63,872 nucleotides of DNA from NCBI GenBank assembly GCA_031296105.1, contig JARLGJ010000050.1, positions 1-63,872 on the forward strand, given 5' to 3'. Below the pieces are notes generated by a model. That model was not told where the DNA came from. It did not search any database and saw only the letters and a list, made by a program, of their open reading frames with translations. Both the position numbers and the translations under genes were made by a program. The stretch comes from Acidobacteriota bacterium (GTDB lineage: Bacteria > Acidobacteriota > Terriglobia > Terriglobales > Acidobacteriaceae). Positions 24,143-32,876 of this stretch are shown here, piece after piece; the first letter of the stretch is position 1; each line of letters starts with the position of its first letter.

Positions 24143-24415
24143 CTGAATAAGTCGGTCTTGCAAGCAATTTTTCGGGAGTTAAACCGGTCGCCGATAGATT
24201 TTGATGGGAAGATGGTTTGTCAGGGCACGGATTTATCCGTGCCGTACAAGCCGCATAAACACAGGGGCTTCAGCCCCTGAGGGATAGCTGTTTTATCCTT
24301 GACGGACCGTCTCCCCCAACGGCTAAAGAAGCGACATATGGTTGCCGTCTTAGCAGCATGGCTGAAGCCGTGCCCTGACAGCTTCCGGCTTGATCAGAGT
24401 CTCCTTAGGTTGCAG
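24143..24415. repeat. Repeat family B composite element, copy 1
   Basis: About 273 bp, near-identical in layout to 37126-37397. The core (24219-24379) is bounded by inverted ends GTCAGGGCACGG and CCGTGCCCTGAC, each part of a small hairpin, with CAGGGGCTTCAGCCCCTG between. Flanks (CTGAATAAGT.., ..TTGATCAGAGTCTCCTTAG) are also conserved. It fills most of the 24129-24484 gap; no gene is seen in it. Confidence 0.85.
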
Positions 24416-24484
24416 CCGCCGTGGCGCGGGAGGATACTGGGCCTTGGAACGGATTGCGCCGACTGCGTCCGTGGAGAAACAACG

Positions 24485-25780
24485 ATGAAAGCGCCGCGCC
24501 CTGCTTCCCTGCTTGCACGTCTCCCGGCACTGCTGTTGCTGCTGCTCGCGGCCTTGCCGTCGGCGGCGCAGGTGCTGCGCATCAACATCGACGGCACCAT
24601 CCATCCCATCGTGGCCGAGCAGATCGAGCGCGGCATACAGACGGCCACGGAGCGCCACGCGACGGCCCTGTTAATTGAACTGAACACGCCGGGCGGACTG
24701 CTGGATTCGACGCGCGACATCATCACCCACATTGAATCTTCGCCCGTGCCGGTAATCGCCTACGTGGGACCGAGCGGATCGCGCGCGGCCTCCGCTGGGT
24801 TCTTCATCCTGGAATCCGCCGACGTGGCCGCCATGGCCAACGGAACCAACACCGGCGCGGCGCATCCGGTAACGATTGGCGGCGGCCAGCCCGACGAGAT
24901 CATGAAGGCCAAGATCGAGAATGACACCGCGGCTTTCATCCGCTCCTACGTAACGCGGCGCGGACGCAACGCCAATGAGGCGGAAAAGGCCGTGCGCAAT
25001 TCGATCTCCTGGACCGACAAGGAAGCACTGGGCCTGAACCTGATCGACCTGACGGTGAAGGATCGCGACGACCTGCTGCGCCAGCTTGACGGCCGCACCA
25101 TCCATCGCTTTGACGGCTCAACCATGGTGCTGCACCTGGCGGGGCAAAAGGTTGAGGATCTGCCTCCGAGTCTGCGCCAAAAGGTGCTGGGCTGGCTGAT
25201 GGATCCGAACATCGCCTTCCTGGTGCTGGCCGTGGGCGCACTCGCTCTCTATGCGGAGTTCAATCATCCCGGCGCGGTAATTCCCGGCGTGGTGGGCGTC
25301 ATCTTTATTTTGCTGACGCTCTTTGCGCTGAACCTGCTGCCCACGCGTTACGCCTCTCTGTGGCTGATTGCGCTGGCCTTTGTGCTGTTCGCCCTGGAGG
25401 CGAAGTTTGTCTCACACGGCGTGCTGACCGCGGGCGGCATTGTCTCTCTCACCCTGGGCGGCCTGCTGCTGGTGGACGGTCCGATTCCCGAGATGCGAGT
25501 CAAGCTGGCCGTGGCGCTGGCCGTGAGTCTTCCCTTCGGATTGATTACCGCGTTCCTCATGTCGATTGCGCTGCGCGCGCGGCGCAACAAAATCACCACC
25601 GGCTCACAGGGCCTGGTGGGCGAGCGTGGCGTGGCGCGCTCGGAACTGTCTCCGAGCGGCAAGGTCTTTGTGCACGGCGAACTATGGAACGCACACGCCA
25701 AACAACCGGTTCACGAGGGACAAGCGGTGCGCGTGGTGTCGATCTCCGAGCTGGAGCTTGAGGTCGAAGCTGCTCCGTAA
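24485..25780 (+). CDS. nfeD: NfeD-family membrane serine protease (ClpP-class)
   Basis: Long NfeD1b-type protein, 431 residues. Signal peptide about 1-29. A ClpP-like 1510-N protease domain covers about 30-220 (LLIELNTPGGLLDSTRDII; AYVGPSGSRAASAGFFIL with the nucleophile Ser in ASAG). Four to five transmembrane segments follow (about 240-370), then a C-terminal OB-fold NfeD domain (GSQGLVGERGVARSELSPSGKVFVHGELW). ATG 24485 has GGAG 8 bp upstream; the longer frame runs into repeat DNA. Usually partnered with a stomatin/flotillin gene, which is absent here. Confidence 0.9.
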   Translation: MKAPRPASLLARLPALLLLLLAALPSAAQVLRINIDGTIHPIVAEQIERGIQTATERHATALLIELNTPGGLLDSTRDIITHIESSPVPVIAYVGPSGSRAASAGFFILESADVAAMANGTNTGAAHPVTIGGGQPDEIMKAKIENDTAAFIRSYVTRRGRNANEAEKAVRNSISWTDKEALGLNLIDLTVKDRDDLLRQLDGRTIHRFDGSTMVLHLAGQKVEDLPPSLRQKVLGWLMDPNIAFLVLAVGALALYAEFNHPGAVIPGVVGVIFILLTLFALNLLPTRYASLWLIALAFVLFALEAKFVSHGVLTAGGIVSLTLGGLLLVDGPIPEMRVKLAVALAVSLPFGLITAFLMSIALRARRNKITTGSQGLVGERGVARSELSPSGKVFVHGELWNAHAKQPVHEGQAVRVVSISELELEVEAAP

Positions 25781-25785
25781 CGAAT

Positions 25786-25817
25786 CCTTGGTGTAGCGCA
25801 ACCTTGGTGTAACGCAA
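25786..25817. repeat. Short tandem duplication
   Basis: CCTTGGTGTAGCGCAA followed directly by CCTTGGTGTAACGCAA (one mismatch) in the gap after nfeD. Confidence 0.7.
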
Positions 25818-25915
25818 CCTTCGTTCGGCAGCATTGTTTCCTGCGCGCTGCGCCGTGTCCATCATGCATAATGGATTGTCTGTCCCGACTCCTTTTTTTT
25901 TCGAGGCTTACTGCC

Positions 25916-26407
25916 ATGTGGAACACACCTCTGACGCAGGAAGTAACGCACAAGGCGGATGAAATCATCTCCTCCGCGAGCGACGAACGCGCCCTGCTCG
26001 ACGCAATTTGCAGTCTGCTGCACACAGAGCTGTTGCGCTACAACTGGGTCGGGTTCTACATGATCGCGAACGCGCCGGGTGAAGAACCGATGCTGGAGCT
26101 AGGCCCGTTCCGCGGCTCCATGACGCCGCACACGCGCATCCCGCTCAATCAGGGCATCTGCGGCGCGGCGGCCTCCACCGGCAAGACGGTGGTGGTGGAT
26201 GACGTAAACTCCGATGCACGCTACCTGGCCTGTTCGCTGGAGACAAAATCCGAGCTCGTGGTGCCGCTCTTTGTGGACGGCGTGGTGGCCGGCGAGCTCG
26301 ACATTGACAGCCACTTTCCCGCTGCCTTCGGCCACGAAGACCGCTGCCTGTGCGAATACATCGCGGTGGCAACCGGCAAGGCCTTGGAGCGCCTGCGGAG
26401 CCGCTAG
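25916..26407 (+). CDS. GAF-domain protein, fRMsr-like
   Basis: 163-residue single GAF domain. LLRYNWVGFYMI, LELGPFRGSMTPHTRIPLNQGICGAAA, and YLACSLETKSELVVPLF align with free-methionine-(R)-sulfoxide reductase. Two of the three fRMsr cysteines are present (GICG and LACS); the first position reads MTPHTRI without Cys. ATG 25916 was chosen for GAGG about 10 bp upstream; ATG 25871 would add 15 residues. It could be a reduced-cysteine fRMsr or a small-ligand GAF sensor; I cannot decide. Confidence 0.7.
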   Translation: MWNTPLTQEVTHKADEIISSASDERALLDAICSLLHTELLRYNWVGFYMIANAPGEEPMLELGPFRGSMTPHTRIPLNQGICGAAASTGKTVVVDDVNSDARYLACSLETKSELVVPLFVDGVVAGELDIDSHFPAAFGHEDRCLCEYIAVATGKALERLRSR

Positions 26408-26527
26408 CGGCTGCGCAAGCGTGAGTTTGCGGTCGAAGAGCAGGCCTCGGCCAAAGATGCATTGCGCGACCGCCCCCATTTTATAATCATGCATCGGGAA
26501 ATAACGCTACGAGGAGGAGACTTGACT

Positions 26528-27553
26528 GTGCCAAGGAATGTTTTGTGCACGTGGATTGTTTTGGACGATGCAACAACCTCAAGCTACTTTCCCCAGGCGG
26601 GTCGTAAGTCTTCATCGGATCCGGCGGTGCAGTCCATGTATTGGCGCTGCGTAGCTGTGTTCTTTGCCACTGCGCGCCTCGCCTGCGGACCCCGGCAAGC
26701 ACTGCGCTTATATACTGACAGCTACCTCCATGTCACAAACTCGCTGCCAGCGGTCGGCGCACTTCTGCAAGAACTAGGAGTTGAAACCGTGGTGGTTCCT
26801 CGCCAACATGTTCCTCCCAGCGGTTACTATCGAAGCTGGAACAATCAGTTCTATATCTTAGATATTCTGCAGAGGATGTCGAGTGAGACCGATGACCGGC
26901 GCTATCTGGTATTGGATAGCGATTGTCTATGCCTGCGCCCCCTGGATGAAATGTTTGAAACAATTGAACACAACGGCGCACTTTTATATGACACCGGTGA
27001 ATTACCAGGGCGCGATATCAATGGGCTGACGCGAGAGCAGCTAGGGTGCCTTTTTGCCGAGATGAGCGGGAAGACTCCGCCGACGCCGCCGATTTACTTT
27101 GGCGGAGAGATTGTGGGTATCACCAGCGGCTTTCTTCGCCGTCTATATCCCCTGGCAGAGAGCGCCTGGCAGGAGTCCCTCCGGAGGCATTCCACAAATC
27201 AACTCAAGTTTAACGAAGAAGCACACCTGTTGACTTACGTTTATTTTCTGCTGGGTCTGACGAGCGATAACGCCAGTCGTTACATTAAACGGCTTTGGAC
27301 GGGAATTCATTTCCGCAATGGTCAGGATGACGACCGTAACCTCCCGATCATCCATGTGCCCGGCGAGAAACGCTTCGGATTCCTGGAGCTTTACGCGGCA
27401 GTAGCCAACCCAGAATCGTGGTTCTATCACGAGACCAATCGTGCGCTGTGGGTAGCCCGTATACAGAAAATAATGAGCATACCCCGGCCAACACTGCGCA
27501 AGTTGCTGTGTGAATTCAGCACCTACGCCATGGCTCGCTTGACGGCCAAGTAA
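26528..27553 (+). CDS. Glycosyltransferase-like protein (GT-A, DxD motif)
   Basis: 341-residue cytosolic protein. LVLDSDCLCLRPLDEMFE contains a DSD metal-binding motif in a GT-A-like context; YFGGEIVGITSGFLRRLYPL and NEEAHLLTYVYFLLGL resemble family 8/DUF6492-like transferases. GTG 26528 was preferred (GGAG 8 bp upstream); TTG 26522 is an alternative. TATAAT lies at 26482. Codon use is less GC-rich than neighbours, suggesting acquisition. Acceptor and donor unknown. Confidence 0.6.
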   Translation: MPRNVLCTWIVLDDATTSSYFPQAGRKSSSDPAVQSMYWRCVAVFFATARLACGPRQALRLYTDSYLHVTNSLPAVGALLQELGVETVVVPRQHVPPSGYYRSWNNQFYILDILQRMSSETDDRRYLVLDSDCLCLRPLDEMFETIEHNGALLYDTGELPGRDINGLTREQLGCLFAEMSGKTPPTPPIYFGGEIVGITSGFLRRLYPLAESAWQESLRRHSTNQLKFNEEAHLLTYVYFLLGLTSDNASRYIKRLWTGIHFRNGQDDDRNLPIIHVPGEKRFGFLELYAAVANPESWFYHETNRALWVARIQKIMSIPRPTLRKLLCEFSTYAMARLTAK

Positions 27554-27659
27554 CACATTGATCGAGGCGCTGGACCCTCTGCACGGCATGCCGAAGTAGG
27601 CGGTTTTCGCCATTGCCGCCGGGCGCGCATCCGCTTCCCGTCTGCGGCATCTAAAAATT

Positions 27660-28727
27660 ATGAACTTATTCGACCCGCTGCAAATTCGTGACGTCACGTT
27701 TCGTAATCGTATCGCCGTTTCGCCCATGTGCCAGTACTCTTCCATAGACGGTGCGGTCGATGACTGGCATCTGGTGCACTTGGGCGCTCGCGCCGCAGGT
27801 GGCGCCGGCGCGGTGCTGACCGAAGCCATGGCCGTGGTGCCGGAAGGACGCATCAGCCCATTTGATCTGGGACTGTGGAACGACACGCAGGCCGAGGCCC
27901 TTGCGCGCGTGGTGCGCTTTGTCCACGCCCAGGGCGCCGTCTTCGGACCGCAACTGGCGCACGCCGGCTTCAAGGCCTCCACGCAGACGCCCTGGCAGGG
28001 CCACGGCAAAACAGCGGAGGCAGCCGAAGGCGGATGGACGCCGGTGTATGGTCCCTCGGCGAAACCTTTTTCACCCAGTTCCCTGGAGCCGGTGGCCATG
28101 ACGGCGGAGGACATTGCGCGAGTGGTGCGCGCCTTTGCCGAAGCCGCCGGACGTGCCCTGGAAACCGGCTGCAACCTCCTGGAGATTCACGCCGCGCATG
28201 GCTACCTGCTGCATGAATTTCTCACTCCCCTGGTGAACCTGCGCACCGACGAATACGGCGGCACGTTCGAGAACCGCACCCGCCTGGTGCGCGAGGTGGT
28301 GGTGGCCGTGCGCGAGGTATGGCCGGAGCGTCTGCCGCTGTGGCTGCGCATCTCCGGCACGGACTGGAGCCGGGGCGGATGGACGGTGGAAGACTCCGTG
28401 GCGCTGGCAATGATGGTGAAACCGCTCGGCGTGGATTTGATCGACTGCTCCTCGGGCGGCGCGGTGCCGCGGGCGGAGATTCCGGTCGGGCCGGGCTACC
28501 AGGTGGGCCTGTCCGAGCAAGTGCGCCGCGGAGCCGGTATGCTGACTGGCGCCGTGGGCTTGATCACCAGCCCTCAGCAGGCGCAGGCGATTTTGGCCCG
28601 CGAGCAGGCGGACGTGGTGCTGCTGGGGCGCGAGATGCTGCGCGACCCGCACTGGCCGCTGCGCGCCGCGCACGAGCTGAAGCAGGAAGCCGCCTGGCCC
28701 GTGCAATACGAGCGCGCAAAGTGGTAA
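27660..28727 (+). CDS. namA: Old Yellow Enzyme family NADPH dehydrogenase (YqjM/NamA-like)
   Basis: FMN-dependent ene-reductase, 355 residues, thermophilic-like OYE class. SPMCQYSS holds the FMN-tuning Cys, QLAHAGFK the substrate-side segment, EIHAAHGYLLHEFLTPLVN the family signature, and DEYGGTFENR the following loop. VVLLGREMLRDPHWPLRAA ends the barrel. The His-x-x-His pair usual in OYEs appears as LAHAG plus AAHG. Physiological substrate unknown; quinone or enone detoxification is usual. Confidence 0.92.
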   Translation: MNLFDPLQIRDVTFRNRIAVSPMCQYSSIDGAVDDWHLVHLGARAAGGAGAVLTEAMAVVPEGRISPFDLGLWNDTQAEALARVVRFVHAQGAVFGPQLAHAGFKASTQTPWQGHGKTAEAAEGGWTPVYGPSAKPFSPSSLEPVAMTAEDIARVVRAFAEAAGRALETGCNLLEIHAAHGYLLHEFLTPLVNLRTDEYGGTFENRTRLVREVVVAVREVWPERLPLWLRISGTDWSRGGWTVEDSVALAMMVKPLGVDLIDCSSGGAVPRAEIPVGPGYQVGLSEQVRRGAGMLTGAVGLITSPQQAQAILAREQADVVLLGREMLRDPHWPLRAAHELKQEAAWPVQYERAKW

Positions 28728-28750
28728 CAGATTTTCTGGGCAAAGAACAA

Positions 28751-28772
28751 AGGCAGGCCGCGCGGCCTGCCT
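28751..28772. terminator. Bidirectional terminator between namA and pseudopilin genes
   Basis: AGGCAGGCCG-CG-CGGCCTGCCT perfect palindrome with A-rich 5' and T-containing 3' flank, between convergent genes. Confidence 0.75.
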
Positions 28773-28799
28773 CGTTTGTATATATGAAAGGCACTGCCA

Positions 28800-29234
28800 C
28801 TACCAGGTGTTGTACACCGTGCCGTCGGTGGCCGTAATCGTGCTGGCGCAGTGCACGTCCACAATGCCGGGCTCCGTCTGGTCGATGGCCATCAACGTAT
28901 CCTCCTGGTCGGTGGCCCAGTCGATCTCATTGGTGATGGGATCCTTGGGCACCGCCTTGAGATAGCCGGCGGAGACCAGGTCGTCGAGCGACTGCGGCGC
29001 CTTCTGCTTGTCCAGCGTGTACTGGTCAATGCTGGAGCGCATGAGGAACAGGTCGTTGCGCAGCACGGCCTCGCGCGCGCGCCACACCGAATGCTCGTAG
29101 TGCATCACGGCAATCGCGGCCAGAATGGAGATGATCGAGAGCACGATCATCAGCTCGATGATGGTAAATCCGCGCGCCCGGGTGCGGCCATGGCGGCTCG
29201 GGAAGTGGTTCCGAAATTTCGCTGGCATGGCCAT
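28800..29234 (-). CDS. Type II secretion pseudopilin, GspG-like (distal paralogue)
   Basis: 144-residue prepilin-like protein. The class III leader ends RARG before FTIIELMIVLSIISILAA, with Glu at mature position 5. The globular part contains LDDLVSAGYLKAVPKDPITN, the GspG-type KDP loop. It ends TATDGTVYNTW, echoing the tail of the neighbouring paralogue (GLDGTKYSEW). It begins 3 bp after that gene and is the last of the secretin operon. It probably forms the periplasmic pseudopilus with its paralogue. Confidence 0.85.
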   Translation of the reverse strand: MAMPAKFRNHFPSRHGRTRARGFTIIELMIVLSIISILAAIAVMHYEHSVWRAREAVLRNDLFLMRSSIDQYTLDKQKAPQSLDDLVSAGYLKAVPKDPITNEIDWATDQEDTLMAIDQTEPGIVDVHCASTITATDGTVYNTW

Positions 29235-29237
29235 TCC

Positions 29238-29726
29238 CTACCACTCCGAATACTTGGTCCCGTCGAGTCCGGTCCCTGTCGATTTCGTGTACACGTCGAA
29301 GACGTCCTGGCCGCCCCAGGATTCGGTGTTCGGGTCGTCCTGCACCGAGCGCATGCCCCAGTCGTAACTATTCGTCATTGGATCCTTGGGAATATGCCGC
29401 AGAAAGCGCACCTTGTTCGCACCGACGGTCACGCCCTCGGCCAGCGTGTCCAGGTCCGGCGGATATCCTTCACTGCCCAGCTTGACCTGGAAGGCGCCGC
29501 GGTCGGCCGCATCCTTGTAGCGATCGATGGCATCGCGCATTTGCCAGAGCGCGGCGCGCAATTCGCGTTCCTTCTCGCGCTTGGCCACGTTGCGTGAGAT
29601 GGGCAGCACGGCTGTGGCGAGTATGGCCATGATGGCGATGGTCACGATCAACTCGACCATCGTCAGGCCGTGCGCGCGCGAACGCCGGGCGAAGGCGCGC
29701 TGCCGTCTCTGGAAGCTAGCGCACAT
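29238..29726 (-). CDS. Type II secretion pseudopilin, GspG-like (proximal paralogue)
   Basis: 162-residue prepilin-like protein. Leader ends SRAHG before LTMVELIVTIAIMAILATA. The globular domain has LRAALWQMRDAIDRYKDAAD and FLRHIPKDPMTNSYDWGMRS, then ends TGLDGTKYSEW. It overlaps the secretin gene by 11 bp. Two tandem GspG paralogues of similar tail suggest duplication within this secretion system. No prepilin peptidase, GspE or GspF is in the window. Confidence 0.85.
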   Translation of the reverse strand: MCASFQRRQRAFARRSRAHGLTMVELIVTIAIMAILATAVLPISRNVAKREKERELRAALWQMRDAIDRYKDAADRGAFQVKLGSEGYPPDLDTLAEGVTVGANKVRFLRHIPKDPMTNSYDWGMRSVQDDPNTESWGGQDVFDVYTKSTGTGLDGTKYSEW

Positions 29727-32070
29727 TGATCAATGCCTGCGAGCCGTTGGCCGGGATCGAAGCCATTGCCGGATCTTTCAGCATGGTCGGTCCGATCACG
29801 ATGTTTCCCTGTCCAGCGGACTTGGCCACAAAGGTCAAGGTAAAAAGCTGCCCCTGCGGCGTGATGCCGGTCGAACCCGGCGGACGCATCAGGGAAACCT
29901 GCACCGTGCCGCTGGCGGCATCGTCGCGATGCACCAGCGCCACGGAAACGCCATCGCGCGAGAGCGCGCCCGCATCGGCCACGCCGACAAAACTAAGCAC
30001 CTTGGAATCGTAGTTCACCTGCACCGGCACGGAGAAAACGTTCTGTCCGCCGTTCAGCGTCACCGCCACGGAGAAGGTCGAACCGGCCGCCTGGTTCACC
30101 ATCGGCGGATCGATGCTGAGCACCGCTCCCAGGGGCGCGGGCGCAACGGGAGCTGCCGCGGGGATTGAACTGATATGCGCATTGGGAACCGGCGGCGCGC
30201 CTCCGCTCATCGGAGCATTCGGCACTGGACCCGCCGGCCGAAGGCCGTTACCCGAGGGGTTAGGCGGCACGGGTGTTACTGCGGTCGGTGAGCTGCTGGG
30301 TACATTGGCCGGAGCCAGCGCCGCCGGGGCAACGCGCGGCGAATGCCGCACTTCAACCACGTTCTGCGTGCCCATCTCAATGGAGCGCTGGTTGAGATCG
30401 TCCACGTCAAGGCGGCGCACGATGTGCGGAACCATCACGAAGACGGTTTCCGTGTCCTTCTTTTCCTTGCTCGACTGGCCGAAGAGATACTTGAGCACCG
30501 GAATCTGCGAGAGCCACGGCAGGCCGCTCATGTCCTTGACGTCGTCGTGCTCCATCATGCCGCCGATCAGGCTGACCTCGCCGTCGCGCAGGCGGATTTC
30601 ATGGTCCACCTTGCGCTGGCCGATGACCGGCTCGCTGATGCTGTCAATGGTCGAGTAGCTGTCGATGGCCGAGACCTCGATGGAAATCTTCAGCGTGACC
30701 TCGTTGGTGCCATGGATGTGCGGCGTCATTTCAATGTTCACGCCGACATCCTGATACTGGAACTGCGTGGTCGAGAGTGCGGTGGACGTCAGGGTGGAGC
30801 TGGAGGTGCCAGTGGCCACCGGCACGCGCTCGCCGATTTTCAAGGTCGCCTTCTGGCCATCGAGAGAGCGCAACTGCGGACGCTGCAAAATGGTCGAGTT
30901 GTTGTCTTCCATCAGCATCGCCACGCTGGCCGAAGGAATTGTCACCGAAAAGTCCGTGGCGTCCAGATTGGCCAGACTATTCAGCGTCAGCCCTGAGCTC
31001 GTTGTTGTCGTAGTAGTGGTGCTGGTCGTGGTGGAAGGGCTCTGGAAGGTGATCGTCGGATTCGAGCTGGAAGTAAATGGGTAGCTGATGCCGAGGTTCT
31101 TCAGCTTGTCCTTGCTGACCTGCATCACCACCATGTCCACCACGACCTCGGCCTTGGCGCGGTCCAGGCTGTTGATGAGCAGCTCGGCCAGCGCCACCTG
31201 GTCCGGCGTGCCGCGCATCACAATCGCGTTCTGCGCCGGAAACTGCTGCACCCTTTCCGCCTTCAGCACGCTGCGGATCAGGTTGGCTACGTCTTGCAGC
31301 TCGCTCACGGTCGAAAAATTGTTTAGATAAAACGTGCGCAGCACCTGCTGCTCAATTTCATTGCGCTTCTGCTGCGAATCCTGCGCCACATAGATGGTGT
31401 TCGGCGTCACCGGCCGCCAGAAGGTCTTGGACTGCAGGGCGACAATGCGCAGCGCCTGCTCCAGCGACACGCTGTTCAACTCGATGTGCACCCGGCGCGG
31501 CGTGTAATCGGGATCGAACAGAACGTTGATGCCCGCCAGTTTGCCGATCGTCTCATAGACGATCTTCGAGTCCTCGGAGAGTTTCAGCGTAATCGGCGTC
31601 TGCGAAATCGGGGCCAGTTGCACCGGCCCCGCTAGGTATTGCGCCTGATCGCCGCCGCCGCTGCGCGGTGCTCGCGAGATTGGCTCTTGTGGATGCTGCG
31701 CCGCCTCAATCAGCCTCTGCGTGTGCTGGATTTCCTGCTTGGCGATGGCGCTGGAAGGATCGACCTTGAAGGCGGTCTGGAACTCCTTCAGCGCTTCGTC
31801 GAGCTTGCCATCTTCCAGCAGCAGTTGCCCCTTGTGCACATGCGAGGAGCCCGCCATGAAGCGGTTCCGCTCAAAGGACGAACGGTATTCGGTGCGCTCG
31901 GGAGCCTTGTCGTATGCCTGCTTGAAATACTGATAGGCGGTCTCGTAATCCTGACGCGCCTCGGCTTTCTGGCCCTTCGAATAGAGCGATTTTGCGCTTT
32001 CGGCGGCAGCGGACGAGACGCCCAGCAACACCAGTAGCAGCACGAGGCAAACGCTTTGCAACTTTCTCAT
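29716..32070 (-). CDS. gspD: TPR-secretin-cohesin protein, type II secretion outer-membrane channel
   Basis: 784-residue outer-membrane secretin. Signal peptide (MRKLQSVCLVLLLVLLGVS..). TPR units cover about 25-125. An STN-like short domain (IVYETIGKLAGINVLFDPDYTPRRVHIELNS) is followed by an N-domain (VANLIRSVLKAERVQQFPAQNAIVMRG) and the secretin core (VPVATGTSSS; GVNIEMTPHIHG; LIGGMMEHDD; VFVMVPHIV). A Pro/Ala linker leads to a C-terminal cohesin-like domain of about 130 residues (VLSIDPPMVNQAAGSTFSVA; FSVPVQVNYDSKVL). ATG 32070 has AAGGA upstream. The Thr-rich run near 365 is notable. Confidence 0.88.
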   Translation of the reverse strand: MRKLQSVCLVLLLVLLGVSSAAAESAKSLYSKGQKAEARQDYETAYQYFKQAYDKAPERTEYRSSFERNRFMAGSSHVHKGQLLLEDGKLDEALKEFQTAFKVDPSSAIAKQEIQHTQRLIEAAQHPQEPISRAPRSGGGDQAQYLAGPVQLAPISQTPITLKLSEDSKIVYETIGKLAGINVLFDPDYTPRRVHIELNSVSLEQALRIVALQSKTFWRPVTPNTIYVAQDSQQKRNEIEQQVLRTFYLNNFSTVSELQDVANLIRSVLKAERVQQFPAQNAIVMRGTPDQVALAELLINSLDRAKAEVVVDMVVMQVSKDKLKNLGISYPFTSSSNPTITFQSPSTTTSTTTTTTTSSGLTLNSLANLDATDFSVTIPSASVAMLMEDNNSTILQRPQLRSLDGQKATLKIGERVPVATGTSSSTLTSTALSTTQFQYQDVGVNIEMTPHIHGTNEVTLKISIEVSAIDSYSTIDSISEPVIGQRKVDHEIRLRDGEVSLIGGMMEHDDVKDMSGLPWLSQIPVLKYLFGQSSKEKKDTETVFVMVPHIVRRLDVDDLNQRSIEMGTQNVVEVRHSPRVAPAALAPANVPSSSPTAVTPVPPNPSGNGLRPAGPVPNAPMSGGAPPVPNAHISSIPAAAPVAPAPLGAVLSIDPPMVNQAAGSTFSVAVTLNGGQNVFSVPVQVNYDSKVLSFVGVADAGALSRDGVSVALVHRDDAASGTVQVSLMRPPGSTGITPQGQLFTLTFVAKSAGQGNIVIGPTMLKDPAMASIPANGSQALINVR

Positions 32071-32278
32071 TGCAGTCCTTCGATGGATGTAGATCTGCCC
32101 GTCCGGCACGTGCCTGTTGAGCGGCGCGTGCGAGCTAATGGCACAGGGGTTAACGGGCCGATTATAACATTGCAGGACAGGGAGTTTGCGCCGGACGGCA
32201 CGCGCTGTGTGCTACGATACGGAATTCGCAATCCAGCGCACGCATAGCCGTGAAGATTGTGTTCTGATCAGAGAAGAC

Positions 32279-32800
32279 ATGGCGCGCCAACAAACGCAGT
32301 TGACCCAACCCAACAAACCGAAGAACGTGAAACGAGACCCCGTGGCCAGCGGCGAACGCGACGCATGCCAGAACCGCTCCGCGGGACACGAATACTTTCT
32401 CACGGACCGCTATGAGACCGGCATCGCCCTGCGCGGCACCGAGGTCAAATCCATCCGTGACGGGCAGGCCAGCCTCAAGGACTCCTACGGCATCATTAAA
32501 GATGGCGAGTTGTTCCTGCTGAATGCCCATATTGGTCCCTACGCGCCGGGTGCGCAGTTCAATCACGACTCGCTACGCACGCGCAAGCTGCTGGCGCACC
32601 GCGAGGAGATCATGAAGCTCCACGCCGCCATCCAGCAAAAGGGCCTCACCCTGATCCCAACCCGCATGTACTTCAAGGGCGGACGGGTCAAAGTCGAAAT
32701 TGCCGTGGCCAAGGGCAAGCAGCTTTGGGATAAGCGTGAGACCGAACGCCGCCGCACCGCCGACAAAGAGGCTCGGGAAGCGATCTCCCGCAGCCGCTGA
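32279..32800 (+). CDS. smpB: SsrA-binding protein SmpB
   Basis: Binds tmRNA for rescue of stalled ribosomes. Core residues RSAGHEYFLTDRYETGIALRGTEVKSIRDGQASLKDSYG and KKLLAHREEI-like segment match SmpB; it ends with a basic, Arg-rich tail. At 173 residues it is slightly longer than usual, owing to a polar N-terminal extension of about 25 residues. ATG 32279 was chosen; the longer frame to 32186 is not conserved in type. The tmRNA gene was not seen nearby. Confidence 0.95.
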   Translation: MARQQTQLTQPNKPKNVKRDPVASGERDACQNRSAGHEYFLTDRYETGIALRGTEVKSIRDGQASLKDSYGIIKDGELFLLNAHIGPYAPGAQFNHDSLRTRKLLAHREEIMKLHAAIQQKGLTLIPTRMYFKGGRVKVEIAVAKGKQLWDKRETERRRTADKEAREAISRSR

Positions 32801-32876
32801 TTGCCCGCTTTGCTAGCACACAAGTAACCTCCTCGGGGAGCTTGCTTTTACGCTAAGATAAATATTTGGAGTTTCG

